Made by a program: the position numbers and the translations under genes. Of a stretch of DNA of 64,000 nucleotides, positions 1-8,338 are shown piece by piece. The DNA is from Luteolibacter ambystomatis. Its GTDB lineage: Bacteria; Verrucomicrobiota; Verrucomicrobiia; Verrucomicrobiales; Akkermansiaceae. The stretch spans positions 3,111,754 to 3,175,753 of the forward strand of contig NZ_CP073100.1 in assembly GCF_018137965.1 (NCBI RefSeq), in the 5' to 3' direction. Below the pieces are notes generated by a model that saw nothing but the letters and a program-made list of their open reading frames with translations, had not been told where the DNA came from and did no database searches. How positions within the stretch are numbered: the first letter of the stretch is position 1; each line of letters opens with the position of its first letter.

Positions 1-492
1 GACATCACCGTGCCGGATCTGGGCGTCCTGCGTTCGCTGCTCGGCCGCACCACCACCGCCCCGCGCCCCATCGCCACGGTGGGAGCCCTGCTTCATGACG
101 GCCACGGCCACGTGCTGATGGTCCGCACCCACAAGTGGAGCCACCGCTGGGGCATTCCCGGTGGCAAGATCCGTCGTGGAGAAACCTCCCTCGATGCCCT
201 GCGCCGCGAGATCCGGGAGGAAACCGCCGTGGAGCTGGACAACATCCAGTTCGCCCTCGTCCAGGACTGCATCGATTCCGAGGAATTCGAGCGCCCCGAG
301 CACTTCCTGCTTCTGAACTACGTGGCGCGCGCCCGAACCACCGCGATCCAGCTCAACGACGAGGCGGAGGATTTCAAATGGCTGTCCCCGGCCGATGCCC
401 TGACGCTCGATCTCAACCACCCCACCCGCGTCCTGCTGGTGGAGGCGATGGAGCGTGGGATGATCCCGGAGATGGAATCCTTCGCCTCCTGA
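1..492 (+). CDS. NUDIX hydrolase, probably cut by the left window edge
   Basis: Predicted NUDIX pyrophosphohydrolase. The Nudix box GKIRRGETSLDALRREIREE is followed by T-A-V, so the glycine of the REUXEEXGU consensus is alanine here. A GTG at 10 could start a 160-residue protein, but the frame stays open to base 1 and reads DITVPDLGVLRSLLG just before the Nudix fold. That phrase resembles the tail of HAD-type phosphatases, so a longer or fused protein is possible. The substrate cannot be told from the sequence. The stop is followed one base later by the folB start, so the two genes are probably co-transcribed. Confidence 0.85.
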   Translation, partial: DITVPDLGVLRSLLGRTTTAPRPIATVGALLHDGHGHVLMVRTHKWSHRWGIPGGKIRRGETSLDALRREIREETAVELDNIQFALVQDCIDSEEFERPEHFLLLNYVARARTTAIQLNDEAEDFKWLSPADALTLDLNHPTRVLLVEAMERGMIPEMESFAS

Positions 493-493
493 T

Positions 494-850
494 ATGACCG
501 ATACCATCGAGATCCGGAAACTCCGCGTCACCACCCACATCGGCGTGCCGGATGAAGAACGCGCCGCGCCGCAGGAACTGCTGCTGAGCATTGTGATGAC
601 ACCACAAGCCTCCTTCCGACATCTCGGCGACGACATCGCGCAGACCGTCGACTATTACGCGGTGTCTCTGGAACTCGAAGCGCTCGCAGCGGAGAAACCG
701 CGCAAGCTCATCGAAACCCTCGCCGCGGATGTGGCGGATCATTTGCTCTCCCATCATCCCCTGCGCCGGGTGGACGTTCTGGTGGAGAAATTCATCCTGC
801 CGAACACCGAATGCGTCGCTGTGCGGACGGTTCGCGAAAAGGTCGCTTGA
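494..850 (+). CDS. folB: Dihydroneopterin aldolase
   Basis: Predicted FolB, which cleaves 7,8-dihydroneopterin to 6-hydroxymethyl-dihydropterin and glycolaldehyde in cytosolic folate synthesis. At 118 residues it has the usual single-domain length. The N-terminal IEIRKLRVTTHIGVPDEER segment, the central TVDYYAV stretch, RKLIETLA and the C-terminal EKFILPNTECVAVRTVRE strand fit the FolB/tunnelling fold. The ATG lies one base after the upstream NUDIX stop. NUDIX enzymes take part in pterin synthesis in some bacteria, so a folate role for the pair is possible but unproven. No other folate genes are in the window. Confidence 0.9.
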   Translation: MTDTIEIRKLRVTTHIGVPDEERAAPQELLLSIVMTPQASFRHLGDDIAQTVDYYAVSLELEALAAEKPRKLIETLAADVADHLLSHHPLRRVDVLVEKFILPNTECVAVRTVREKVA

Positions 851-874
851 ACGGCCCTTGTCGCCGCGGGTGCC

Positions 875-2629
875 ATGCGGTTGAGTATGGCCAGCATGAC
901 CCGCGAAACGCTTGCTGAAGTCCTCGAAGAAATCGCCCGGTTGCTTGAGCTGAAGGGCGAGAATCCTTTCAAGGTCCGCGCCTACCGGCAGGGCGCGGAG
1001 GTCGTACTGGGTTACGATGGCGATATCGTCGCCCTCGCCGCCGCCAACGACTTGGAAGGCATCAAAGGCCTCGGCGACGCCTTGCGCGACAAGCTTCATG
1101 AACTCGCGACCACGGGGGAGCTCCAGTTTCACAAGAAGCTGCGCGCGGAGTTTCCGGAGGGTCTGTTCGAACTCTTCGATGTTTCCGGACTCGGGCCGAA
1201 GAAAATCAAGGCGCTCTTTGAGACGCTGGAGGTCGGCTCCATCGCGGATCTGAAAGCCGCCTGCGATGCCGACAAGGTGGCAGGTCTGCCCGGCTTCGGC
1301 GCGAAGACCCAGACGAAGATTCTGGAAGCCCTCCAGCAGCGCGAGAGTTTCGCCGACACCTTCCGCCTCGGCACGGTGACCTCGTTGGTCGATGACATTC
1401 TGGAAGCCCTGCGCGATCATCCGGCGGTATCGCAGGTGGCCGTGTGCGGATCGTTCCGTCGTGCGAAGGAAACGGTGCATGATCTCGATTTCCTGGTCGC
1501 CACCAAGGAGCCCGCGGAGTTGTGCCGCTACTTCACCACGTTCCCGATCGTGAAGTCGGTGATCGCCCGGGGTGAAACCAAGACCTCGGTGCGATTGGAC
1601 AATGGCATCCAGTGTGACCTGCGCGCCGTATCGAACGCGGAGTTTCCTTTCGCGCTGATGTATTTCACCGGTTCCAAGGAGCATAACGTGGCGATCCGCC
1701 AGCGCGCGCTGAAACACGGCTGGTCGCTCAACGAATACGCCCTCACACCCGTGGAAGGAGTCGCGCCGCCACCCGAGATCCACGACGAACCGGGGCTCTA
1801 CAAGGCGCTCGGCCTGCGCTATGTCTCACCGGAGCTGCGCGAGAACCGCGGCGAAATCGAAGCCGCGGAAACCGGCGACCTGCCACGGCTGGTCGAACTC
1901 AGCAACCTGCGCGGCACCTTCCACAACCACACCAATGCCTCGGACGGCGTCAACACGCTGGAGGAAATGGCGGAGGCGGCCCAGGAACTAGGACTCCAGT
2001 ACCTCGGCATTTCCGATCATTCCAAATCCTCGTTCCAAGCCCGCGGTCTCGATGAGGAACGTCTCACCGACCAGATCGGCGCGATCCGCGAGCTGAACAA
2101 AACCTTCAGCGGCTTCCGGATTTTCGCCGGCTCCGAGGTGGACATCCTCAAGGACGGCTCGCTCGACTTCGACGATGCGATGCTCGCGCAGCTCGATTTC
2201 AGCGTGGCTTCCGTTCACAACGTTTTCACGCTTTCGGAGGACGAGATGACCGCGCGCATCTGCCGCGCGATGGAGAGCGAGCACGTCACCATGCTCGGCC
2301 ACCTCACCGGCCGGCTGCTGTTGAAACGCGACGGCTACGCGGTGAACCACGCCAAGATCATCGACTGCGCCGCCGAGACCCGGACCATCATCGAGCTGAA
2401 CTGCAACCCGATGCGCCTCGACATGGACTGGCGCTGGTGGAAGCGCGCCAAGGACAAGGGCGTGCTCTGCTCCATCAACCCGGACGCCCACGCCACCGAC
2501 CAGCTCCAGTTCCTCCACTTCGGCATCCGCCTCGCCCGCAAGGGCTGGCTGTCCAAGGAAGACATCCTCAACACCCGCTCATTGGCGGAAGTGGAGAAGT
2601 TCCTGAAGACCCCGAAGGCGAAGCGGTGA
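875..2629 (+). CDS. polX: DNA polymerase/3'-5' exonuclease of family X (PolX)
   Basis: Bacterial family X DNA polymerase, a gap-filling base-excision-repair enzyme with a C-terminal PHP nuclease domain. The first ~85 residues are the 8-kDa-type helical domain, followed by helix-hairpin-helix segments (GLGPKKIKALFETL, LPGFGAKTQTKILEAL). The palm carries HDLDFLVA and CDLRAV metal-binding aspartates. The PHP domain from about residue 345 has FHNHTNASDG, GISDHS, GSEVDIL and NPDAHA. At 584 residues the length is typical. The first ATG is at 875, but family alignments favour MTRETLAEVLEE at 896. It follows folB by 24 bases. Confidence 0.93.
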   Translation: MRLSMASMTRETLAEVLEEIARLLELKGENPFKVRAYRQGAEVVLGYDGDIVALAAANDLEGIKGLGDALRDKLHELATTGELQFHKKLRAEFPEGLFELFDVSGLGPKKIKALFETLEVGSIADLKAACDADKVAGLPGFGAKTQTKILEALQQRESFADTFRLGTVTSLVDDILEALRDHPAVSQVAVCGSFRRAKETVHDLDFLVATKEPAELCRYFTTFPIVKSVIARGETKTSVRLDNGIQCDLRAVSNAEFPFALMYFTGSKEHNVAIRQRALKHGWSLNEYALTPVEGVAPPPEIHDEPGLYKALGLRYVSPELRENRGEIEAAETGDLPRLVELSNLRGTFHNHTNASDGVNTLEEMAEAAQELGLQYLGISDHSKSSFQARGLDEERLTDQIGAIRELNKTFSGFRIFAGSEVDILKDGSLDFDDAMLAQLDFSVASVHNVFTLSEDEMTARICRAMESEHVTMLGHLTGRLLLKRDGYAVNHAKIIDCAAETRTIIELNCNPMRLDMDWRWWKRAKDKGVLCSINPDAHATDQLQFLHFGIRLARKGWLSKEDILNTRSLAEVEKFLKTPKAKR

Positions 2630-2665
2630 AGCGGGTGTCCTGCGATCACTTTGCCAGCTCTCACT

Positions 2666-2923
2666 TCAGGCATCTCCGGAGGGTGGAGAAATGAAATCGG
2701 CTGAAGGAAAAATGGAAAAGGCAGAGCACCCATCGTGTCCCGGGTGTTCCCCCGCATCCTCACGGGAACGGATGCGGGATTCCTCCTCACGGGCGAATCC
2801 CTCTCTGATGGCTTGGACTTCCTCATCCGGAAGGCGGATTCCTTCCGGATAATCTTTTCCGCAGAAATCACAAGCACGGCGGAGGCGGCTATAGACCAGC
2901 CGTCCGCAATGGGGACACTTCAT
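2666..2923 (-). CDS. Small four-cysteine zinc-ribbon protein
   Basis: An 85-residue protein starting MKCPHCGRLVYSRL, with cysteines at 3, 6, 18 and 21 in two CXXC knuckles (CPHC, CDFC) that predict one zinc ribbon. The rest is charged and low in complexity; no other domain is recognised. Its ATG lies four bases after the stop of the helical-toroid gene, so it is probably the last gene of that minus-strand operon. There is no signal peptide, so it is likely cytoplasmic although its partners are exported. Confidence 0.7.
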   Translation of the reverse strand: MKCPHCGRLVYSRLRRACDFCGKDYPEGIRLPDEEVQAIREGFAREEESRIRSREDAGEHPGHDGCSAFSIFPSADFISPPSGDA

Positions 2924-2927
2924 CGTC

Positions 2928-4079
2928 TCATTTGTTCGGGATCGAATAATACACCTGTTCCAGCGCAAGGAGGGTGTAGGCGGTGACAAGCACCGGATTG
3001 CTTTCCATCCATTTGCCGTCGGTGTTCTTCCAGGAACCGTCGCCCTGCTGGAGGGAGAGGAGCTTGTCAGCCACGTCCTTGCGCCAGTCGGCTTCCTTGC
3101 CATCGGCCAGCTTGAGGGTGGCGATGTTCGCCGCGCTGAGCGCCTTGGTCATGGTCTGGTAGTAGTAGTATTGGCCGCTGGTGCCGAGGCCGGGGTTTTC
3201 TGAGACGGTGTAGTTCCTGCCGAGCCATTCCTTCACCGCCTTCACCCGCGGATCATCGGCGGAGACCTTGGCGTAGATCATGGAAAGCAGGCCGGCGTAG
3301 GACATGGAACCGTAGGAACGCAGCGCCTTCCTGCCGTCCGGCAGCGTGTCCTCGGCCTTGGAGCCGGTGGGGCTGTAAACGAAGCCGCCCTTGTTCTTCG
3401 GATCTTCCGAGACCCATGGTTGGTCGTTGGTGGCGGAAAGGTTCTGGCAGCGCGAAAGAAAGGTCTCGGCGGCCTTCCAATCGAGGTCCGGCTGGTCGCC
3501 GAACTTGCCATCGGCCACGACCTGCGCGGAAAGCGAGATCGCCTCGATCGCGAGCCAGGTGTTGGAAAGGTCGTCGTGGTCCTTGTTGGTACCCGCGCCG
3601 TAGCCCACGCCACCATCGTTCGGATTGTCGGTCTTGCCCTTCTCACCTGTATCCCACTGCTGGCCGATGAGGTGCTTGCGCGCGCGGACGATGGTCGGCT
3701 CGTAGTCGCTCTTGCCAAGTACGACGAGTGCCGTAATGGAGGTGGCGGTGTTGTAGGTGGACAGGCCGCGGTTGTAGATGCCGCCGTCCTCCTTCTGCTG
3801 CTTGATGAGCCAGTCGTATCCCTTCGCGACGTATTCCGGCGTGTCCTTCTTCACGTTCACATTCGGATCGCGGGTGGCGGCGGTGAGGGCCAGCGCGGTG
3901 AAGGCGGGGATGCCCTCGTCATCCCAATGGCCGTCCTCCTTCTGCTGGGACTTCAGCCACGCGTTGCCGCGGGCGATGGCTTGCTTGATCTCCTGCTGCA
4001 CCGAGGCGTAGCGGTCGGAGGTATCCGCGGCGGTGGCGACACCGGCGGCGAGGATGGAGAGAAAGGCGGTGGCTTTCAT
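2928..4079 (-). CDS. Secreted prenyltransferase/squalene-oxidase-repeat (helical toroid) protein
   Basis: 383 residues starting MKATAFLSILAAGVATAA, a clear signal peptide. The body is a series of alpha/alpha-toroid repeats typical of the terpenoid cyclase/prenyltransferase superfamily (AWLKSQQKEDGHW, YDWLIKQQKEDGGIY, LLSLQQGDGSWKNTDGKW). At this length, and with no DXDD motif, it should not be a squalene-hopene cyclase; such proteins in planctomycetes and verrucomicrobia are mostly uncharacterised. The start overlaps the YdjY-type stop as ATGA. A second toroid gene lies at 30163-31146, again next to secreted proteins. Confidence 0.85.
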   Translation of the reverse strand: MKATAFLSILAAGVATAADTSDRYASVQQEIKQAIARGNAWLKSQQKEDGHWDDEGIPAFTALALTAATRDPNVNVKKDTPEYVAKGYDWLIKQQKEDGGIYNRGLSTYNTATSITALVVLGKSDYEPTIVRARKHLIGQQWDTGEKGKTDNPNDGGVGYGAGTNKDHDDLSNTWLAIEAISLSAQVVADGKFGDQPDLDWKAAETFLSRCQNLSATNDQPWVSEDPKNKGGFVYSPTGSKAEDTLPDGRKALRSYGSMSYAGLLSMIYAKVSADDPRVKAVKEWLGRNYTVSENPGLGTSGQYYYYQTMTKALSAANIATLKLADGKEADWRKDVADKLLSLQQGDGSWKNTDGKWMESNPVLVTAYTLLALEQVYYSIPNK

Positions 4080-4843
4080 GGGGTTGCGACGGGTTTCGGG
4101 GATTGGTTCGGAGTGATGATGAGGACAACCGGCGTGCCGATGGCAGGCACGCGCTTGGGAAAGGGCAGCCACGCTTCATCGTCGTTGTTGTCCTTGCCTG
4201 GATAATTGAGAATGGCGCTGCTGCTGAGGAAAATCGCAACCACGTCACCGGTTGCCTCGGCCTGGTAGCGGTTGTTGGAAATTTCCGACCCACCGTAGAC
4301 CCACGGCCCGGAGGGCATCTGCTTCTCGGTGACGGCGTGGGCAATCCATTCATTCACCGGCACCGCGCGGGTTTTCCCCGTGCCATCGGACCACTCGACC
4401 TTGATGTCCACGCGGGCACCCGCCTTCACGTCCGCGGCCACGTTCGGAAACTTTGTCCCGGCCTCGTGGTCGACGGGTGAATCCGTCGCATAAAGCTCCT
4501 TCGACGCCGGATAGCGCAACAGGGTGAAGACGACATTGAGCTTCGTGGGCGAAACCTCGGTGGAGAACAGCGATTCGTGGACCTTGCCACGGCTATGGAC
4601 CACCAGATACTCCAGCAGCCCCTCCGTCATGTTCACCTTGGCGGGGAACCGGATCTCCCTCGATTTCTGGTCAAAAGTGATCTCACCCAGCTTGTAGCGG
4701 CTGCCGTCCAGCCGCTCGATGGCCGGTTTGGCTTCCGCCGTTTTGGCGGGAGGCTCCTGCGGACGCTCCTCCGCCACCGCCGCGATGGGCAGCATCAGCA
4801 AAAAGGAAAGTGTCCGGGGAACTCCCATGACGCTGAGAATCAT
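4076..4843 (-). CDS. YdjY-type secreted protein
   Basis: A 255-residue exported protein. The signal peptide (MGVPRTLSFLLMLPIAAVAEE) is preceded by five residues if the ATG at 4843 is used; the ATG at 4828 is an equally good start. The central REIRFPAKVNMTEGLLEYL, SRGKVHESLF and LNVVFTLL segments resemble the YdjY domain, whose biochemical role is unknown. The C-terminal half holds a beta-rich segment ending GTPVVLIITPNQSPKP. It overlaps the toroid gene by four bases (ATGA), which suggests translational coupling and matched amounts of the two proteins. Confidence 0.8.
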   Translation of the reverse strand: MILSVMGVPRTLSFLLMLPIAAVAEERPQEPPAKTAEAKPAIERLDGSRYKLGEITFDQKSREIRFPAKVNMTEGLLEYLVVHSRGKVHESLFSTEVSPTKLNVVFTLLRYPASKELYATDSPVDHEAGTKFPNVAADVKAGARVDIKVEWSDGTGKTRAVPVNEWIAHAVTEKQMPSGPWVYGGSEISNNRYQAEATGDVVAIFLSSSAILNYPGKDNNDDEAWLPFPKRVPAIGTPVVLIITPNQSPKPVATP

Positions 4844-4916
4844 GCGGCGACCCTGTCTTGTCAAAAAGAGCCGGAGCCGCCTGACAGTTGAGAATGTGAC
4901 CCGAAAAGTTTCCGCT

Positions 4917-6068
4917 TCAGCGGGTCGGCCGGGTGCTCCGGGGAGCTGGATTCGGAGCCGGAGTGGCGCGGGGTGCGGGTTTAGCAGGCGTGGTTGCAGG
5001 TTTGGCGGGTTTGTTCGGAGTGCTGTTGCCACGGTTCGGACGAGGAGCCGGCTCCTCGTTCCGGCGCTCGGGCGTGGCGGGAGCGGGCGGTGGCGGCGGG
5101 GCGAGATTCAATCCCGCTCCAAGTTCACGCCAGCACAGCCGGGTAATCCGGCAGTTCAGGGACTCCACCGGGTCTTCCCCGGAGGGCAGTTCCGACAGCG
5201 GTGCGTAGGCGGTCTTCCGCTTGAGCTGGCCGCCTACGAGTCCATAGACGGTCGCAAACACCTGGGAGCGCAAATGGGCGGGATTTTCGACGGTGAACGA
5301 CAGCGCCTCGGTCGCCGGGGCATCCTTCGCAGCACCGCTGATCCACAGGGCTACGGGAGCAGGACCGGTGGGGTTCGGCATCTTCTTGCCCACCGCGATG
5401 TCCACGGTGACCGTGAGGATGCCTTTGGAGGCGACAGCAATCTCCCGGGCCACATCGTCCAGAATCGGCTTCAACGCGGTGGCGGTCGCCTGCCCCGTAC
5501 CGGCATGGATCACGATTGGAATGGAGTCCTCCGGATCGATGTTCCACGCGGGAAGGGTGGGGCGCAGGCGTTTGACCGAGGCCAAGGCCTGCGCGATGCT
5601 ATCCGGATCGGGCTGCGGTTGCGCGTGATCGATCACCCGTTCCCAGGCGAGCAGGGCCCGCTGGAAGGCACCCTTCGCCTCCAGCGCGGTCGCCAGCTTC
5701 ACCAGATGGTCGCTGCCCTTGGGCGTCTCCACGGCATAGCTCTGCAGACCGGGCGAGGTTTCCAGATTGCCTAGGTCGATTTCCGGCTCCTGAGGCGTAT
5801 CCGGAGCGGGCTCGACCGGTTCCGCCTGACCATTCACAGCCGGGCGGCGAGGTGCATCGGCCGGGGCGTTTCCGGAAAAATCACGAGCCGCCTCGGCACG
5901 TGCCTGCGCCAGTTTCTGCTCCGGGGGCGGGCTGACGAAATCATAGCCGAGCGTCCCCTGCCACCAGATCAGCGCGACGACCGCGGCAACCAAGGGCAGA
6001 ACGATATAAAGAGGCACTCGCACGCGCGGAACGTGACGCGGGGCCGCAGCGCCGAAAAGCGGAAACAC
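4917..6068 (-). CDS. Membrane-anchored hypothetical protein with a Pro/Ala-rich C-terminus
   Basis: 383 residues with one N-terminal membrane segment (VPLYIVLPLVAAVVALIWW, about 18-36) and a predicted periplasmic body. The middle has a helical stretch (LVKLATALEAKGAFQRALLAWERVI) that looks like a single TPR-type unit, then an alpha/beta segment. The last 75 residues are a Pro/Ala/Asn-rich tail. No family was recognised. It is the first gene of the minus-strand run ending at the zinc-ribbon gene, 73 bases upstream of the YdjY-type gene. Confidence 0.7.
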   Translation of the reverse strand: MFPLFGAAAPRHVPRVRVPLYIVLPLVAAVVALIWWQGTLGYDFVSPPPEQKLAQARAEAARDFSGNAPADAPRRPAVNGQAEPVEPAPDTPQEPEIDLGNLETSPGLQSYAVETPKGSDHLVKLATALEAKGAFQRALLAWERVIDHAQPQPDPDSIAQALASVKRLRPTLPAWNIDPEDSIPIVIHAGTGQATATALKPILDDVAREIAVASKGILTVTVDIAVGKKMPNPTGPAPVALWISGAAKDAPATEALSFTVENPAHLRSQVFATVYGLVGGQLKRKTAYAPLSELPSGEDPVESLNCRITRLCWRELGAGLNLAPPPPPAPATPERRNEEPAPRPNRGNSTPNKPAKPATTPAKPAPRATPAPNPAPRSTRPTR

Positions 6069-6090
6069 GCAGCCTCATACGAAAAGCGGC

Positions 6091-6127
6091 AAAGCAAAAC
6101 GCCCCGTCCGGAGAACCGGCGGGGCGT
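6091..6127 (-). terminator. Rho-independent terminator of rplS
   Basis: On the minus strand the hairpin ACGCCCCGCCGG / CCGGACGGGGCGT with a four-base loop is followed by TTTTGCTTTG. It begins 23 bases after the rplS stop. It also separates rplS from the downstream Pro-rich membrane protein gene. Confidence 0.85.
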
Positions 6128-6149
6128 CTGCGAAAAACCAGGAAAAAGC

Positions 6150-6500
6150 TTACTTCTGCTCGGCGGACTTCACAAGGAGGGCACGCTTGCCGACACGACC
6201 GCGGAGGTAGTGAAGCTTGGCACGGCGGACCTTGCCCTTGGAGGCCACTTCGATCTTCGCGATGCGCGGGGTGTGCAGCGGGAACACACGCTCGACGCCT
6301 TCACCGTAGGAAATCTTGCGGACGGTGAACGAGGCGTTCACGCCGGTGCCGCGCTTGGCGATGACGAGACCAGCGAAGATCTGGACGCGCTCCTTGCCGC
6401 CTTCGACGACGCGGGTGTGGACCTTCACGGAATCACCGACATGGAATTCGGCGACGTCCTGCTTCAACTGCTCCTGCTCGATTTTCTTGATGATGTCCAT
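6150..6500 (-). CDS. rplS: 50S ribosomal protein L19
   Basis: Ribosomal protein L19, 116 residues, at the 30S/50S interface. Diagnostic segments are [46 protein letters not shown] [19 protein letters not shown], and the basic [20 protein letters not shown] strong AGGAGG-type ribosome site precedes the ATG at 6500. In many bacteria rplS follows trmD, but the gene upstream here is hisI and rplS has its own terminator, so it seems to be a single-gene unit. Confidence 0.96.
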   Translation of the reverse strand: MDIIKKIEQEQLKQDVAEFHVGDSVKVHTRVVEGGKERVQIFAGLVIAKRGTGVNASFTVRKISYGEGVERVFPLHTPRIAKIEVASKGKVRRAKLHYLRGRVGKRALLVKSAEQK

Positions 6501-6617
6501 GGGTCCTCCTTCGCTGGAAATTGGTTCCACACGGCGAGCTGGAAAACAGATCGTGCCGCGCGGGGGCGGGAGAGCTAGAGGATCTTCCCACCGATTGCAA
6601 CCGCGAAATTCACCGGG

Positions 6618-7067
6618 TCAGGCTTTTCCGTACACCGCCCCGGGATCGAAGGTGCGGCCACCGCCGGTAAATTCCAGTGCCGCGGCACCATCCGGGCCCT
6701 TCACCACGCGGCGGTAGAAGCACGAGCCGCGCCCGGTGTGACAGGCTCCGGCACCCACCTGCTCCACCACCAGCACCAGGGCGTCCTGGTCGCAGTCGGT
6801 GCGGATTTCCACGATTTTCTGCACATGCCCGGAGGTCGCGCCCTTGTGCCAGAACTCCTTGCGGGAGCGTGACCAATAGACGGCTTCTCCGATTTCCAAG
6901 GTCCGGCGGAGGGATTCCTCGTTCATGTAAGCGAGCATCAGCGGCTCGCGGGTCACGGAATCGATGGCCATGGCGGCAATCAGTCCATCGGCGTCGAATT
7001 TCGGGGCGAAGGCGGCGCCTTCCTCGATCTCGGCCTTGTTGCCACGGGGTGCGAACACAGGATTCAT
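6618..7067 (-). CDS. hisI: Phosphoribosyl-AMP cyclohydrolase
   Basis: Stand-alone HisI (149 residues), which opens the purine ring of phosphoribosyl-AMP, the third step of histidine synthesis. It carries the full signature: [23 protein letters not shown], the metal site DCDQD (91-95), and [14 protein letters not shown] with Cys109, His110 and Cys116. There is no HisE domain. A eukaryotic-type hisA lies 8.5 kb away on the other strand, so histidine genes are scattered here. It is transcribed divergently from the delta'-like gene across a 96-base gap. Confidence 0.95.
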   Translation of the reverse strand: MNPVFAPRGNKAEIEEGAAFAPKFDADGLIAAMAIDSVTREPLMLAYMNEESLRRTLEIGEAVYWSRSRKEFWHKGATSGHVQKIVEIRTDCDQDALVLVVEQVGAGACHTGRGSCFYRRVVKGPDGAAALEFTGGGRTFDPGAVYGKA

Positions 7068-7163
7068 GGCCGGGAACGTGCAACCGGCCCCCCGCCCTGC
7101 CAAGTGCCAAAGTGACCTGGTATTGACCCGGTGGCCCCGGGCGGAACAGCATCCGGGCGCAAA

Positions 7164-8177
7164 ATGGCTTACACGGCGGATCATGCATACCAGTTGGTCG
7201 AGGCGGCGCACGAACGCGGCCGGCTTGCCCACGCCTTCCTGATCAGCGGCGCCCGTGGCAGCGGCAAGGAAGCCCTCACCGCCCGGATCATCCAGCTGGT
7301 GAATGGCTCCGGAGCGCAGGGCGGCGGTTTCGATCTCTTCGGTGAGCCGGTGGTGGTGGAAACTCCGCCGCTGGATGACCTGGAGGGTCCGTGGGTCCAC
7401 ATCCTGCGCCCGCGCATGAAATCCCGCCGCATCGCGGTGGACGCCATCCGCGATCTGGAGCGCCCGCTGCGCCTCACCGCCCCGGAGGGGAAATGGAAGG
7501 TCGGCGTGGTGGCCGAGGCGGACCGGATGGGCGTGGAAGCCTCGAACGCTTTCCTGAAGACCCTTGAGGAACCACCGGCCCGCACCCTGCTGCTACTCCT
7601 GACCTCCAATCCACAGGCCTTGCTCCCGACCATCCTCTCCCGCTGCGTCCGTCTGCCACTGCTCGGCGGCGTGGGACTGGAAGCGGAGGGCGGTCAGGAG
7701 CTCGTCACCTCCCTGGACAAGGTCACCGCCAGCGGCCTCGGCAACCCACGCGTCGCCCTCTCGATCAAGGCGGTCTTTTCCTCCATCCTCGAACAGCGCC
7801 GGGATACCGCCACCGCTGCGGCGGAAGCCGCCCTCAAGGAAGAAGAACAGGCCTACAAGCAGGTCACGGAAGGCGACTGGCTGAAGCGCCGCGAGGAATT
7901 CCACAAGGCTGCCGCCGAATCCGAATACCTGGAAGCCCGCGGACGCCTGTTCGACGTGCTCACCGCCTGGGTCGCGGACGTGCTGCGGGTGAAATCCGGC
8001 GCGGGCGGGCTGGACTTTCCTGACTCCCTGCCCGCCCTGCGGAAAGTCGCGGACGCCGAGCCGGAAGGCCGCTTGCTCCAGCGCATGGAAGCCTTGGAAT
8101 CCCTGAGACGCTCCCTGGACACCAATGCCCAGGAACAACTCGCCCTGGAAGTCGGCTTCCTGAGAACCTTCGGATGA
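7164..8177 (+). CDS. holB: DNA polymerase III delta'-like clamp-loader subunit
   Basis: A 337-residue AAA+ protein of the HolB type. The N-terminal [16 protein letters not shown] is the P-loop region, [20 protein letters not shown] the Walker B-like strand, [20 protein letters not shown] and [11 protein letters not shown] the sensor and SRC segments. It lacks the four-cysteine zinc module of gamma/tau and bacterial delta', so zinc seems lost, while the P-loop is intact. The ATG at 7164 fits the fold; an upstream ATG-less extension from 7131 is not needed. The C-terminal third is poorly conserved helical sequence, as usual in HolB. Confidence 0.85.
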   Translation: MAYTADHAYQLVEAAHERGRLAHAFLISGARGSGKEALTARIIQLVNGSGAQGGGFDLFGEPVVVETPPLDDLEGPWVHILRPRMKSRRIAVDAIRDLERPLRLTAPEGKWKVGVVAEADRMGVEASNAFLKTLEEPPARTLLLLLTSNPQALLPTILSRCVRLPLLGGVGLEAEGGQELVTSLDKVTASGLGNPRVALSIKAVFSSILEQRRDTATAAAEAALKEEEQAYKQVTEGDWLKRREEFHKAAAESEYLEARGRLFDVLTAWVADVLRVKSGAGGLDFPDSLPALRKVADAEPEGRLLQRMEALESLRRSLDTNAQEQLALEVGFLRTFG

Positions 8178-8219
8178 CATATCTTTATCCACCCGGATCA
8201 AAGATATGCAAATGGGAAC

Positions 8220-8244
8220 CGCTCCGCGCATCGCGCGCGGAGCG
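8220..8244. terminator. Strong hairpin after the delta'-like gene
   Basis: A perfect 10-bp stem CGCTCCGCGC/GCGCGGAGCG with a five-base loop lies 43 bases after the holB-type stop, between convergent genes. There is no clear T-run, so termination here is a guess. Confidence 0.4.
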
Positions 8245-8282
8245 TCCCCAGTTACGGAGTCCCGGATGACTCTTCCGCCGGA

Positions 8283-8332
8283 GACGGGGTCCGGCTCATG
8301 CCATCCGGGTGGCTTTTGCTTCCGGACCCGTC
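8283..8332. repeat. Inverted repeat between convergent genes
   Basis: GACGGGGTCCGG (8283-8294) pairs with CCGGACCCGTC (8322-8332), one bulge. Inside lies a smaller hairpin GCCATCCGGGTGGC. It sits just after the stop of the beta-roll protein gene and could act as its transcript end; no T-run is present. Confidence 0.4.
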
Positions 8333-8338
8333 ATCCGG

